Source of the DNA: Erinaceus europaeus
Lineage: Eukaryota; Chordata; Mammalia; Eulipotyphla; Erinaceidae
Reading direction: 5' to 3'
NCBI RefSeq assembly: GCF_950295315.1
Contig: NC_080176.1
Location: 33,507,006 to 33,571,005, forward strand
Length of the DNA stretch: 64,000 bases
Below, piece by piece: positions 22,350 to 34,237 of the stretch. Within the stretch, counting starts at the first letter, position 1; the number at the start of each line of letters is the position of its first letter. The position numbers were made by a program, and so were the translations under genes. Under the pieces are notes generated by a model. It saw only the letters and a program-made list of their open reading frames with translations. It was not told where the DNA came from and made no database searches.

Positions 22350-23400
22350 AAGCCCTCTCCTCTGTATCCCTCTGTCTGAACTCACATTCCACAGTCATAG
22401 CTAGGAACATTCTAGGCTGCACTCATTACAGGACCCATCTTCCTCAAGTGGCAAAGTATGTTGACCCAATCTCCCTCTGGAGACTGGGACAGTCCCTACA
22501 AGTTTTTCTACATTGAGGGCAAGGTCCTGTAGAGGCCCACAAGAGGGTCCACCATGGTGTTCCTGATGGAGATGACCAGTGACAGTGGAAAGAAGGAATT
22601 GTTAGAGGTGTAGGCCCTTCATGTCTAAGTGGGAATCCTAGGATTACCTGAGTAGGGCCCCAGTAGCCTGGTAGTGACCAAAAGAGCCATTATTAAAGTG
22701 TGCTGGTCTCTTGACCTTATCCAGCTTTTGTGGTCCTTACTCAGTGAAATAGGAAGTAGGTGAGGACTAGGAAAAATGTGTTTTATAGAGAATGGGAAGG
22801 TTCCTGCTGTCTTAAGAGTTTAAGAAGGCAACAGATAATTATAAGCAAGTTATTTGGGAATTTGGTTGGCTCTGAAGATCCCATGGTTAGGATTTGCTGT
22901 ATCATACAGGACCTATGTGAGCTCAGACAGGGATGCAGAGGTGACACAGGTTCCTATGGTGAATACGGACCCCAGATCAGACTGATGGGGTTTTAAATGT
23001 AAAATATTTATGTACTTTTCCCATATCTGGGAGCTACTCTCTGCCCTGATCTAGCTTTCTAGTCCTATTTCCAACTCTGACACCATCTTCCCAGGCAATA
23101 ATTAATACCTTTAGCCCACCTGCATGTTAGCTGTCAGGCTCAGGCAAAAATTAGTAAAGTCATGGGACCCTTGGAATATACCTAAAATAGACCTCCTAGC
23201 TTTTTCCAAAATGGAGACCCCAAATCTTGTCTGCTGTATTCTTACCTTTAGGTTCCTGATTAGTAAACAATTTGTTCTGCTTTATGTCTTAATGCTTTTT
23301 AGCCACCAAGTCACAGATGCTACCATGACGCCAATCTGATTTCTTTGAGCAGACAACCTTACCAATATACCCTGGAACCCATCCCTACAGAGCCCTAGCC
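22350..23400. repeat. Unit R copy with inverted 5' part
   Basis: 22350-22750 is in minus orientation ('GGAACATTCTAGGCTGCACTC' region), then 22750-23400 is in plus orientation. This is the inversion pattern typical of twin-primed LINE insertions. Confidence 0.7.
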
Positions 23401-24300
23401 TCTAGAGCTAACTATAACTCAGAGGTATGTCTAAAGATGAATATGCCTTTGGGAAGGTGCCTGGGATGGGGTACACTCACGGGGGCCCGAGAAGAGTCCC
23501 AGTGGTGCAGAGGTGGGGGTAGGAGACAAAAGTTAAAGCAGATCTAGAGGCCATGTGTCAGGGAAGCTGGTACAGTTGAGCAGCTGAGTGATGCCACAGA
23601 AGAGATGGGAAAGGATCAGGTTACTCAAGGAAACCACTAGGCACACATTTGCTTATAGTAGGTGTGTGTGTGGTGTGTGTGTGTGTGTGTAGGGAGGAGC
23701 AGCATCCTGGATGACCCTGGAGAGTGTAGATAGTCTATGTGAGGCCAGAACCTCTGAAGATGAAAGAGCAGCAGAAGACTGAGTTCAGTCACCAATAACC
23801 AAAGATTTAATCAATCATATCTATGCAATGAAGTGTCTACAAAGTTCAAAAGACCATGGGGATTTAGGGAGAGTGGCATGCTGGGACAGCGCATGGAAAC
23901 TGTGCCCTTTCCCCCATACCTTGCCCTATGTGTCTCCATCTGGCTTTTTCTGGGTTCAATAATTTTATAACCAGTAATCTAGTAAGCAATTTTTTTCTCT
24001 GGGTTCTGTGAGTTGCTCTATGAATTAACTGAACACAGGAGAGCAGTCACTGGGAGGTACAATGTATAGTTGGTTGGCACAGGTGGTAACTAGCATCCAA
24101 AGTTGGGGAAGTGGAGGCTGATGATAGCTATAGATAGCATCAGAATCAATGTAGGGATACCCAGTTTATGTTGGAAATGAAAACCTGGTGTGGGAGGAAA
24201 TAATGAAAAAAAAAGCATACACATCAGAACTGGGAGTACATTCGTATTCTTTTACTACATGTTGAAATATATTCTTTTAGTTCATGGAATTACAACTAAC
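23400..24300 (+). repeat. Ancient LTR-like sequence (MLT2/ERVL type suspected) and flank
   Basis: The stretch 23880-24050 includes 'CCAGTAATCTAGTAAGCAA' and 'TTCTGTGAGTTGCTCTA', which I associate with old mammalian ERVL LTRs. A (GT)n run lies at about 23662-23690. The rest is unassigned. Confidence 0.35.
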
Positions 24301-24323
24301 ATCTTAATAAAAACCAATGTTTG

Positions 24324-24843
24324 GGGGAACTGAGCAGTGAGTGGTGCACTGGGTTAAGCACATATAGTGTGAAGTGGAAGGACTGGTGCAAGGATCCTGG
24401 TTTGAGCCCCCAGTTCCCCACCTACAGGGGGGGTCACTTCATAAGCGGTGAAATAGGTCTGCAGGTGTCTATATTTCTCTTCCCATCTTCCCCATCTCTG
24501 TGGATTTCTCTCTGTCCTATCCAACAACAACAACAACTACAACAGAATGGAAAAATTAGCCTCCAGGAGCAGTGATTTGTAGTGTAGAGCTCCAGAAATA
24601 ACCCTGGAGGCAAAAGTTAAAAAAAAAAGTTTGGAGGCTGGCTGGTCGCACACCTGATTGAGTGCATGTTACAATGCACAGGAACCCAGGTTTGAGCTTC
24701 CAGTCCCCACCTGAAGGGGGAAAGCTTTGCATATGAAGCAGTGCTACAAGTATCTGTCTCCTCCATTTTCTCCTTTCCTTTCGATTTCTGGCTATCTGTA
24801 TTTATCCAATAAACAAGTAAATAAATAAATAAATAAATAAAAG
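24324..24843 (+). repeat. Two consecutive SINEs of different subfamilies
   Basis: 24324-24632 is the first subfamily with a full tail. 24633-24843 is the second subfamily ending in an (AAAT)n run. The mini-element begins directly after it. Confidence 0.85.
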
Positions 24844-25625
24844 GGGGCCGAGCCAAGATGGTGACTTGGAGACAACACCTGGTGTGAGCTCCAAAAAGAA
24901 GCAGCTTTCAACCTGGGATTCTCAGGAGAAGGTAGGACTTCTGGGATATTGGTGGTAAGGAAGAGCAAGGGGTGGTCAGGGTGACACCAAAAAAAGAGTC
25001 CTATAACCCACTCTTGGGTTGGCAAACAGAGGCCATAAAGGACAAAGGAAACGGGATCATTGGCTTGATTATTTTTGAACTCACCTTTCTCCCCCCACCC
25101 CAAAAACAGCCCCCTTGGGCTGGCCTGCTGCTCCTAGCAAGCTTCATGTAATGCTTTTTTTTTTTTTTTTTTTTTAACCAAGATTCCCGGCTCAGCAGGG
25201 GTGTCATGATTTGGCTTTAACCTTCTTTCAGCTACCAGGTTCCAGATGCTACCATGATGCCAACCAGACTCCTCTGGTCAGATGACCCCACAAATGTGTC
25301 CTGGAGCCCCACCCCACTAGGGGAAGCCCACTAGGGGAAGAGAAAGAGAGGCTAGGAGTTTGGATCGACTTGTCAATGCCCATGTTCAGTGGGGAAGAAA
25401 TTATAGAAGCCAGACCTTCCACTTTCTGCACCCCATAATGACCATGGGTCCATACTCCCAGAGGGATAAATAGGGAGGCTATCAGGGGAGGGGATGGGAT
25501 ACGGAGTTCTGGTGGTGGGAATTGTGTGGAATTGTACACCTCTTATCCTGTGGTTTTTTTCAGTGTTTCCTTTTTATAAATAAAAAATTAAAAATAAAGA
25601 TAATTAAAAAATAAAAATAAAAATA
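24844..25625 (+). mobile_element. Mini-element: L1-like 5' end joined to unit R 3' end
   Basis: 24844 begins 'GGGGCCGAGCCAAGATGGTG', which resembles an L1 5' UTR start with its YY1 site (CAAGATGG). After about 350 bp and a run of T (about 25157-25177) it passes at 'CTTCTTTCAG|CTACCAGG' into the 3' part of unit R (25209-25625). Both original ends are present and the coding part is missing. This suggests an internally deleted or spliced L1-type transcript that was retroposed. Confidence 0.55.
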
Positions 25626-26127
25626 AATGTTTGAAGGTCAGCAAAATAGTTCTCTTGGATAGTGGGCCTGCTTTGCCATGTACATAAACCAGGATGATTC
25701 CATGTCCTACTACACTGGAAAGAGAAGACTTTGATGCTGTTTCCCTTTCAAACTGGAAAAGTTAGCCCAAACCATCTATTGATACTTTGAAGTTAAACTC
25801 ACTTAATTTTCCTTTTAGTTTTTGAGCTACACATTTACCCTCTCCACATTCCTTGGTTATTATCACGTAAATTCCATCTCTGTGCATTAAGTCTGTCAGT
25901 ACTGGCTTATAATTGCTTCAATAATTTCTTCTTAAACAAGAGTTACATAAACACATTTATAGTATCTTTTATAGAACTTACATAGTTAACTTTTACCACT
26001 GCTCATTTCCTTATTTGTATTGGAGTTAGTATATAATGTAGTTTCATTCATTTGAAGAATTTTCTCTAGTAACCCCACTACACAAGTCTACTCTTATTAT
26101 CTTTCTGTTTTTCAACCTGGAAATGTC

Positions 26128-26645
26128 TTTTAATCATCAGGATTATTGCTGGGGCTCAGCGTCTGTACCATGACTCCACCACTCCCAGCAGCCATTTCCT
26201 CTTTTCCTTTTTTTTTTTGCCTACAAGCTTATCAGTGGGGCTCCATACCGGCAGGCACTATGAATCCATAGCTCCTGGCCATCTTTTTTTTCTCCATTGT
26301 TGTTAGATAGGACAGAGAGAAATTGAGAGAGGAGGGGAAGATAGAGGGGGGAGAGAAAGGCAGACACCTGCCTCACCGCTTTCAAAGCAACCTCCCTGCA
26401 GTGGGGAAGCTGGGGGCTTGAACTGGGATCCTTGTGCCAATCCTTGAACTTCGCACTTTGTGCACTTCACCTGGTGCACTACCACCTGGCCCTCCTCTTT
26501 TTCTTTTCTTTTCTTATAGAGACAGAGAAATCAGGAGAGAAGAGAGAAAAAGAAAGACACCTGCAACACTGCTCCACTACCCATGAAGTCTCCTCAACCC
26601 CTACAGGTGGAAACTAGGGGTCCTGGCACACCATCCAGCTCCAGG
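26128..26645 (-). repeat. Nested antisense SINEs
   Basis: The inner copy, about 26212-26493, lies inside an older antisense copy (26128-26211 and 26494-26645). Confidence 0.75.
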
Positions 26646-26649
26646 AAAG

Positions 26650-26850
26650 TTTTAATTTCTCAGTTTATTAGTTATTTTTATTGTTGCAGGGGCTCCACTG
26701 CTCTGTGCTGATTTTTCCCACAGGCAGAGAGAGACAGAGGAGGGAAAATCACCACAGTATGAAGCTTCCTCTAATGATGGGGGGTCAGATTTGAAACAGG
26801 GTTGAGTGGATGGCAAAGTAGATATACTATCCAGTTGAGTTATTTTGCTG
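26650..26850 (-). repeat. Old SINE family (AAGCTTCCTCTAATG type), antisense
   Basis: Shares 'GAAGCTTCCTCTAATGATGG' and 'GAGCTATTTTGC'-like blocks with 4500-4690 and 32950-33082. An older tRNA-related family with a (GA)n-rich body. Confidence 0.6.
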
Positions 26851-28699
26851 GCTTTTTTATTTTGGGGGGGGTGGGGTGGAGAAGAGAATTTAGAGATATA
26901 AAGCTATTTCTATTTTCTGATGAGAAATTAACTTATAATTTTACCAAGGCTTAGCAGAATTTTTCAAGAGATGATCTTAACTCATTGTGAAGCTTTATTT
27001 AAATGGTAGAGTTCTAAAATACACTGATATTGCTTTGCCCATGTTTCCATTGGTTTACAGAAAGTTCAGTGAGGTCTTTGCTCTTTTGGAAGCCAGTTTT
27101 GTATATTGCTTTAGTTGTTTTAGATAACATGTTTAAAAGCAATTTTTCCTTTAATAACTATTTTTTCTAAAATTCTATAACTATTTTTTATCTGGCTAAT
27201 TCTTCAGTTGAATGTAAAAATTATCTGCCCAGGCTCCAAAAATAATTTCCATTGAACATTTAGAAGGCTCTTTTAAAAATAGCTCACCTTCGCAGAACAT
27301 TCCAGCATCCCATTCTCTTCCACTTTTATATCGCCAGAAATTCAGACTTTTTTTTCACGTGCATACCATTGAATTTTCCCTAGGATGTACAATTTCTTTT
27401 TTTTTTTTTTTTTTTAACAAAGTAAACTTTGTATGTTGGGCATGGGGTAAAATTTCTAAAGGAAGAGAATTCAAGAAAGTTTGTTCTATGCATATAAGCA
27501 ACAGAATATCTTCATCAAAGTTAAATCTCAAGCCAAACAAACCTCAATAATAACAGTAAGTTAAAGCAGAGCTCCATGGCTGAGAACAAGTTCCCAGGGA
27601 GGATCCAAAAATCTCATGTGCCTGGTCTGCTGCTGCACTCATGGCAACCCTGAGTTGTTTTCCAATAACTGGCTGCTTGCTTAGCTGTTACAAGCAAGAA
27701 CTCTTCTATGGGCTCCTTACTTTGAGCTTTTGTTTCTTGACACTTTATTCTGCTTTAAGGTGTTATTCCATCCCTAGGCAACAACCACTAACACAGCTGA
27801 GTTCTGAGGAGATTCTGCCTCACACCGATGATGCATCTCCCATCTCATCTGCCCAATAATTATGCCAACAGAAGCTGAGATTAAATAGAGGCCTGAAGAT
27901 GTGAAGTCACAAAAAGTATGTTATCTGTTACATGTCACATCCCATGTCACTAGTGTTTTGATTTCGTCACTTTAAAAATATAGAACCTAGTTTTCAACTA
28001 CATGAGTAGGTAGACTATATTATGTCACTCTGTAGAGAATAGAGGGTGTTATGAAATAACTAATAGAGGAGGGGGTGAGGGCTTAGAAGCAGACTGCAAG
28101 CATCTTTAAACTCTCGAAAGAAATTGTGTGTATTTTACAAAAGTTTTTTTTTTAATTAATAAAATCTTAAGATAAAAGACTTTTTGAAATAATGAATACA
28201 TTAAAAACTTGGACCTTTAGGAACAGATTATATAAAGCAGCCCTGGCTACAAATGTGAAAAAAAGATGACAGCCTGCTCTAAGTGCAGTGATGAGAGGCT
28301 TCAACATCAACCTGACATCAAGGGCCTTACTGTTTCAAAGTTTGTGAGACTATTCAGTGACAGTATACAATTCCTCCTAAAGAAGGAAGTTCTTACTTTA
28401 ATCCTGTCAGCATATCACCTTCTATTTGGCAGAATAAGCTCTAGTACACTTTTTGATCCAATTCAACTTTATAAAGAGTTGTTACTAAGTCAAAAATTTA
28501 CAGTAATCTGTGCATTTAAAAAATAATTGAGAATTTCAACAATCTAATTTCAGGATTTTATAAGAAAATGTAGGTCTTTTTCTGAGGGGGTGCTCTGAGG
28601 GGGCACCATATATACTTACCTCAAGGTAACACAACCACCACCATTCCAAGCCAATAGCCCACAAGGGGAAGAAGAACAAATATAACTGATATTTACTTG
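26851..28699. other. Mostly unique DNA downstream of TYW1
   Basis: AT-rich, with poly-T near 27398-27416. ORFs of 72 and 86 codons have no supporting signal. Confidence 0.4.
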
Positions 28700-29057
28700 C
28701 TACAACAGTCTCATGAATATCATTCACAGTAATTATTACTCAAAACTGTTAATTAAAATTTAATGATCACTGTGTGATTACCCTGCCCCCTACCTACCAA
28801 AGATTTTCCTCTCAGAAGTAAAGTTAGGAAAGTAACTAAAGTTCTGAAAGTGCTGAGCTAAATGCCAGGCACTCAAAAATGTGGTTTCCTTCTCCTCAAC
28901 CCAGGAAGATGGCTTGCATCCCATGTTCCATCTATGTCTTCTTTGCATCATATGAAATAAAATTTGTGAAATCTGTCCTTGGAAAACTCACAGTGGAGTT
29001 TAAGAACTTTTAGGGGCCATTGGTTTTTGTCCTTCAGTCCCCTAAAACCAGACGATC
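28700..29057 (-). other. TYW1: Probable TYW1 3' UTR
   Basis: Sequence directly after the TYW1 stop on the minus strand, with no repeat that I recognise. The end is uncertain. A minus-strand ATTAAA at about 28759-28764 could be the poly(A) signal. No canonical AATAAA was seen closer to the stop. Confidence 0.4.
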
Positions 29058-29279
29058 TCAGCATCCAGAAAGACTTTTTGATTTGATTTTTCTCTGATGT
29101 CTTATGTCCTTGGGATCAAAGCCTCTTTCACTGGCACCGAATAATGCCCAGTGAGGAGTTTTGGCCATATAATCCTTTGTGCTGAAAGTTTTCGACCCAC
29201 CACTGTGTTCATATTCTTGGATGAGATCCTGGAAGCGATCATAATCGATCCATGTCCACCATTCTCCGTCAATCTTAAA
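29058..29279 (-). CDS. TYW1: TYW1, terminal coding exon with stop
   Basis: The exon encodes 73 residues plus a TGA stop. It begins FKIDGEWWTWIDYDRFQDLI and ends with the lysine-rich tail KIKSKSLSGC, matching the end of vertebrate TYW1 as I remember it. The acceptor is 'GTTTTTTCCAG', but the pyrimidine tract just upstream is a short (TTG)n run (plus strand 29287-29304) that interrupts the usual tract. The stop is the plus-strand TCA at 29058-29060. The 3' UTR continues towards lower coordinates. I could not fix a poly(A) site; an ATTAAA on the minus strand near 28759-28764 is one possibility. The exon was identified by spliced-protein logic because its ORF is short. Confidence 0.95.
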   Translation of the reverse strand, partial: FKIDGEWWTWIDYDRFQDLIQEYEHSGGSKTFSTKDYMAKTPHWALFGASERGFDPKDIRHQRKIKSKSLSGC

Positions 29280-29282
29280 CTG

Positions 29283-30593
29283 GAAAAAACAACAACAACA
29301 ACAAAAAGATCAGCTTAGAAGTAAAAACAAACATGGAAAGATCAAATAAATATTTTTTAAAAAGTAAAAAAAATAATCCTAATTTTTGTTCTATATAATG
29401 TTAGGAGAAAATTCATGTTTTCAGATATCATTTGATATTAAAGTTGAATATATAAGAATCAAAAAGGAGGGATACTTTTCCTTGGGGATAGCTGCTATAC
29501 TCTGGAAGATGTAACTGCTGAAAAGAGAATGCAGTCTGGAATTGAAGGTCAAGTTTATCTTGAGCAGTATTACTGAAAGAGGTTTAATTCCACTTGGAGG
29601 CACAGTCATGTGTTAATGGTCAAGCTAATTCTAATTCCTGTTGTCACTTTTTAAATTGATATGAATTTTCACAGTCCTGTTCGCAGCAGGTAGTACAATC
29701 CTTTTTATTATTAAGTTTTGCTAGAGTTATTAGTGTAACTTCAATCAATGACTTTTAATTCTGTGTTGCCAACAAAATGATTTAAACTAGCCTTTTTAGC
29801 CTGACATGGATACGATATCTCATTAGTAGGAAGCCTTGTTAAGAATTTCAATTTAATAATGGGGAATAATCCAATTTGTACTCTCTTATAGTAATAGCTT
29901 CTCAAAAGTCACTGTAGAACAATGACCATAAATACAGAAAACAGAAATTAAGTTGAGTAGGCAATGAAGAAACTTATTAATTGATCTGTGAAGGTTTTTA
30001 ACTGAAAGCTTCTATTTGGCATTTGTTTGTGTAAATAGATAACACATTAACAATTGATTTATAAATATCTTTTCTGTTACATCAGCATCTTAAAGAAAAA
30101 AAAAACTGATTATATACCAAGTTAAGTAATGCCATGTTTTAACAGAGAAAAATGTAGGTTCTTGGATTTCAAATATTAAAATATGCTGAATTTAGATGAT
30201 AGAAGTCCATCGCTAAGAGCTTTCTAGGAGGAAAAATGCCAACTAAACGGAAGTGTTTAGTCTGTTTATGAATCATAGATGTTTTCTTCTAATAAAACCT
30301 TTCTCTGAAATGGTAACCCAATGGTTCTATGGATGTTACAACCTATAATGTAAAATCCACATTGCACCATCATCTTTCCACCCCAAACTGACTGACTGTG
30401 AGAGTGTTCTCTACCACAGTGAAAGGCAATCACTGTCATGTCCAGGTGCTGAGCCTCAAAACTATGGAGTCAAGAATGGCCCTTCCTAGGCTGGCCAGGC
30501 AACACAGACTGTTCCTTAGCAGCAGTTGTATCATAAGTGCTCTGACGCCACCCCAAGGAAGGTCCTTACTTCTGGGACTCATCAAGTCTTCCA
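29283..30593. other. TYW1 last intron, right part of the terminal exon flank
   Basis: Mostly unique AT-rich intron. Nothing coding seen. Confidence 0.5.
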
Positions 30594-30608
30594 GATAGTG
30601 AGAATATA

Positions 30609-31242
30609 AATTAGTCCAAACCTTGTGAAGAGCAGTCTGGAGAACTTTCAGAAGCCTAGAAGTGGACCCAACTATAACCCTGCAATTCCTCTCCTGGGCA
30701 TATATCCCAAGAAACCAAACACACTCATCCAAAAAGATTTGTGTATACCTATGTTCATAGCAGCACATTTGTAATAGCAAAAACCTGAAAACAACCCAGG
30801 TGTCTGTCCAACAACAGATGAGTGGCTGAGTAAGTTGTGGGATATATACACAATGGAATACAACTTAAGTATTAAAAATGGCAATTTCACCTTCTTTACT
30901 TCATCTTGGATGGGGCTTGAAGAAATCATGTTAAGTGAAATAAGTCAGAAACAGAAGGATGAATATGGGGTGATCTCATAGACAGAAATTGAAAAGCAAG
31001 ATTAGAAGGGGAAACACAAAGCAGAACTTGGACTGGAGTTGGTGTACTGCACCAAAGCAAACAACTCTGGGGTAGAGGTGTGTGTATGGGGGGGAAGGTT
31101 CAGGTCCTGGAACATGAGGGCAGAGAAGGACCTAGTGGGGGTTGTATTGTTATGTGGAAATGTTATGCATGTACAAATTACTGTATTTTACTGTTGACTG
31201 TACACCATTAATCTCCCAATAAAGAAATTAAAAAAAATTGCA
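30609..31242 (+). mobile_element. 5'-truncated L1 with clear target duplication
   Basis: 634 bp of L1 3' end: 'CATATATCCCAAGAAACCAAAC', 'CACAATGGAATACAACTTAAG', 'AAGTGAAATAAGTCAGA', tip 'CCATTAATCTCCCAATAAAG'. Flanked by AAGTCTTCCAGATAG at 30594-30608 and 31243-31257. It lies in the TYW1 intron in antisense to the gene. Confidence 0.9.
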
Positions 31243-31257
31243 AAGTCTTCCAGATAG

Positions 31258-31665
31258 CTATTTTTTTTTTAAATGGGGGTGTAAATGTAGTTGTTGGTAC
31301 ATGTGTAAAATTTCTCAGTTTTCTGCAAAACACTTTCACCCTCAGCCTAGGTCTTCCTCTACCATCAGGCACCAGGGCCTGGGATCCCCACCCCCACCTC
31401 TCACCTTCTGCCAATATTTTCCTCTAAGTATCTGATAGTTTGTGGTCTAACATCCAAGTCCTTGATCCACTTGGAATTTATTTTTGTATTGGTGAAATAG
31501 AGTGGTTCAGTTTCATTAGTGGTTCAGTTTCATTCTTCTGCATGTTTCAACCCATTGTTTCCAATACCATTTGTTGAAGAGACTCTGCTTTCCCCATTTA
31601 ATAGTCTGGGCCCCTTTGTCAAAGATTAGATGTCCATAGGTGTGGGGTTTCCCACTTGTTTTAAT
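31258..31665 (-). mobile_element. L1 3' UTR and ORF2 pieces, antisense
   Basis: 31262-31435 is complementary to an L1 3' UTR ('GTGTTTTGCAGAAAACTGAG' on minus). 31436-31665 is complementary to ORF2 ('AAGTCCTTGATCCACTTGGA'). A 17-bp block, AGTGGTTCAGTTTCATT, is tandemly doubled at about 31501-31535. Confidence 0.75.
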
Positions 31666-32204
31666 GACTTAACTTTACCAAGAACTGAATTTTTCCTTGG
31701 CACAGAATTATTTGAGAAATATGCTATATTCAAGTATCTGCTCTCCCTTTAAAAAAAAAAAACTTTAAGGGAGAAAAGAATAAGAAACCAAAATTCCAGG
31801 AAAAAAAATTTCTCCAGATGCTAAGATTCAAAATGATCAAAATAGCTCCTCAATATTTGTTCTGTGAGACACATTTCTATGGGGGTTGTTTACTATATGA
31901 GCTTTTTGTTGTCATCCTATGGCAAGAATAGGTTATTGCAAGGATATCTAGTTTTGGTTTTAGTATGCCCTTTTAAAAAAATTAACAATCCAGAAAGCAC
32001 TTAAAGATGTCTAGATGGAGGCTAAAAATAACGTGACTTCACATGAAAAGAGTTTACAATCCCAACAGAAATAAGTTTAGAGCTTTCTCAATATTGGATT
32101 TAGGAAGGGTGACAAGCAAACAATCATTATAATACTGATGGGAAAACAAAATACGAAGAAAGGGGCAATCAGGCCAACATTGAAAGAAGATGAGCTCCTC
32201 TTAC

Positions 32205-32372
32205 CTTTTTGTGAGCTATCAGGAGGCAATTAGAATGTTCATGTTCACAGGCAATTTCATAGCCGGAAATCAAATCAACCAACTCACGCACAAAGCGTAC
32301 CACCTCCTCATGCCAGGGCACATTTGCCATGGTAAGACTGCTTGCTGAGCTCTCTCCACAGTAGGTAACACC
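32205..32372 (-). CDS. TYW1: TYW1, second-last coding exon
   Basis: This 168-bp exon encodes 56 residues from GVTYCGESSASSLTM to CLLIAHKK. It is the start of the C-terminal wyosine-base-formation domain of TYW1 and is highly conserved among vertebrates. Flanking signals on the minus strand are the acceptor 'TTTTGTGCAG' and the donor 'AAAAAG|GTAAGA'. Both boundaries fall between codons, so the frame joins the neighbouring exons exactly. The protein is probably cytosolic and works on tRNA-Phe before TYW2, TYW3 and TYW4. The longer open frame around it (32169-32402) is only read-through into intron on both sides. No disabling change is seen. Confidence 0.96.
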
Positions 32373-32949
32373 CTGCACAAAAGCATCATAATAATCATAC
32401 AATCACAAACCTATTAAATGTCAGATTAAGAGTTACAGAGCCAGGAAGGCTTCTACAGGTTATGCAATCCAGTCTAGTGCACATTTTCAAGTAAAGACAG
32501 GGATATGAAGACCATACCATGGCTTGGAACTCACAGGAGTAGTTATGAACAAAGCTCTGAAGCTCCTAGACCAATGCTCTTTCTACATTATGACATTGCT
32601 GGTGCTTGGGTATCTGTGTTCTGCTTATGTCATAATTCACACAGTCAGTCATAGAACCAGTAATAGTTTTCCATGAAGATTCCTTTGTGCACTATAGCAG
32701 ATTAATTTTCCAGAAATTATAATACTAAAGTACAATAATGAAGGCAAAGCTGACACCCATTCAAATTCACTGAATAGTTTACTCATTAGGAAAATAAAGC
32801 GAGCTGCCATTTTTTAATCAGCGTTTGAAGTTGGTAAATACAGAGCCAGTGGGGATTTCTTCAACATTTATTCTCTAAGGAGATTCTTTTGTAAGACATT
32901 TTGTTATTGATGTGAATATATATAAATATAACTGGCTTTGTTTTCCCTT

Positions 32950-33243
32950 TCTTATTTTACATAGAGACAGAGAGAGAGAGTGACAGATACCACAGCACCA
33001 AAGCTTCCTTCAGTGCAGTGGGGGCCAGGCTTGAACCTGGGTCCTGTACATGGCCAAACATTGAGCTATTTCTCTGGCCTGGTATAACTGACTTTAAAAT
33101 ATATATTTTTTTATTTATTAATGATAAAGATAGGAGAGTGAGAAAGAACCAGACATCACTCTGTTACATGTGCTGCCGGGGACTGAATCAAGACTTCATG
33201 CTTGAGAGTCTAGTGCCTTAGCCACTATGGCACCTCCCAGACC
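32950..33243 (-). repeat. Two old antisense SINEs in the TYW1 intron
   Basis: 32950-33082 ('CAAAGCTTCCTTCAGTGCAG', 'TTGAGCTATTTCTCTGGCC') and 33095-33243 ('GGGGACTGAATCAAGACTTC', 'CTTAGCCACTATGGCACC'). The second type recurs at 18640-18765 and 58450-58605. Confidence 0.65.
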
Positions 33244-33393
33244 ACCAGACTTCTAACTCGTGAATTCCACCTGAAAGCTCGGACACTTGAGATATAACTC
33301 AGTTCTCTACTTGTTAAATTACATAGTAACAAATTAAGTTTTACTGTACCCAAGTGTCAACAACTGTGCTATAAACCATTATCCTTCAACAAA

Positions 33394-33642
33394 ATGATTT
33401 ATTTATTCCCTTCTGTTGTCCTTGTTTTTTGTTGTTGTAGCTATTATTGTTGCTATTATTGATGTTGTTGCTGGATAGGACAGAGAGAAATGGAAAAAGG
33501 TGGGGAAGACAAAGAGACACCTGCAGACCTGCTTCACCACCTGTGAAGTCACTCCCCTGCAGGTGGGGAGCTGGGGCTTCTAACTGGGATCTTTCTGCTG
33601 GTTCTTGCGCTTTGCGCCACATGCGCTTAACCCGCTGCAAGG
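33394..33642 (-). repeat. tRNA-derived SINE, antisense
   Basis: 'GGATAGGACAGAGAGAAATGG' region to 'GCGCTTAACCCGCTGCAA'. The last part of the head is missing. Confidence 0.85.
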
Positions 33643-33853
33643 TAAGCCTGGCATAACATCTATTCTACCACTGGACAAAACTCCTCATCTAGTATTTAAC
33701 TGGCTACATTCTCTAATCTCCCATCAGGGAGGCATAGCCCATCTGACATCAATTTCATCACATATCATATAACTGGTGGGATGATACTTCTAACTTTTGA
33801 GCTCAGAGGGCAAGGGATGTACCTCCTCCTTCTCTGTGCCTCTAACTAATTTA

Positions 33854-34221
33854 TTTTTTTTTTATTTATTTTTTTTTTTCCTCTAGGGTTATTGCTGGGC
33901 TCGGTGCCTGCACCATGAATCCACCACCCCTGGAGGCCATCTTTCCCCCTTTTTGTTGCCCTAGTTGTTGCAGCCTCGTTGCGGTTATTATTGCCATTGT
34001 TGCCGTTGCTTTGTTGTTGGATAGGACAGAGAGAAATGGAGAGAGGAGGGGAAGACAGAGAGAGAGGGGAGAGAAAGATAGACACCTGCAGACCTGCTTC
34101 ACCGCCCGTGAAGCGACTCCCCTGCAGGTGGGGAGCCGGGGGCTCTAACCGGGATCCTTAACGCCGGTCCCTGCGCTTTGCGCCACGTGCGCTTAACCCA
34201 CTGCGCCACCGCCCGACTCCC
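33854..34221 (-). repeat. Full-length, CpG-rich young SINE, antisense
   Basis: Complete from the 'CCTCTAGGGTTATTGCTGG' tail to 'CGCCACCGCCCGACTCCC'. Flanked by GCCTCTAACTAATTTA at 33838-33853 and 34222-34237. Many undecayed CpGs. Confidence 0.93.
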
Positions 34222-34237
34222 GCCTCTAACTAATTTA

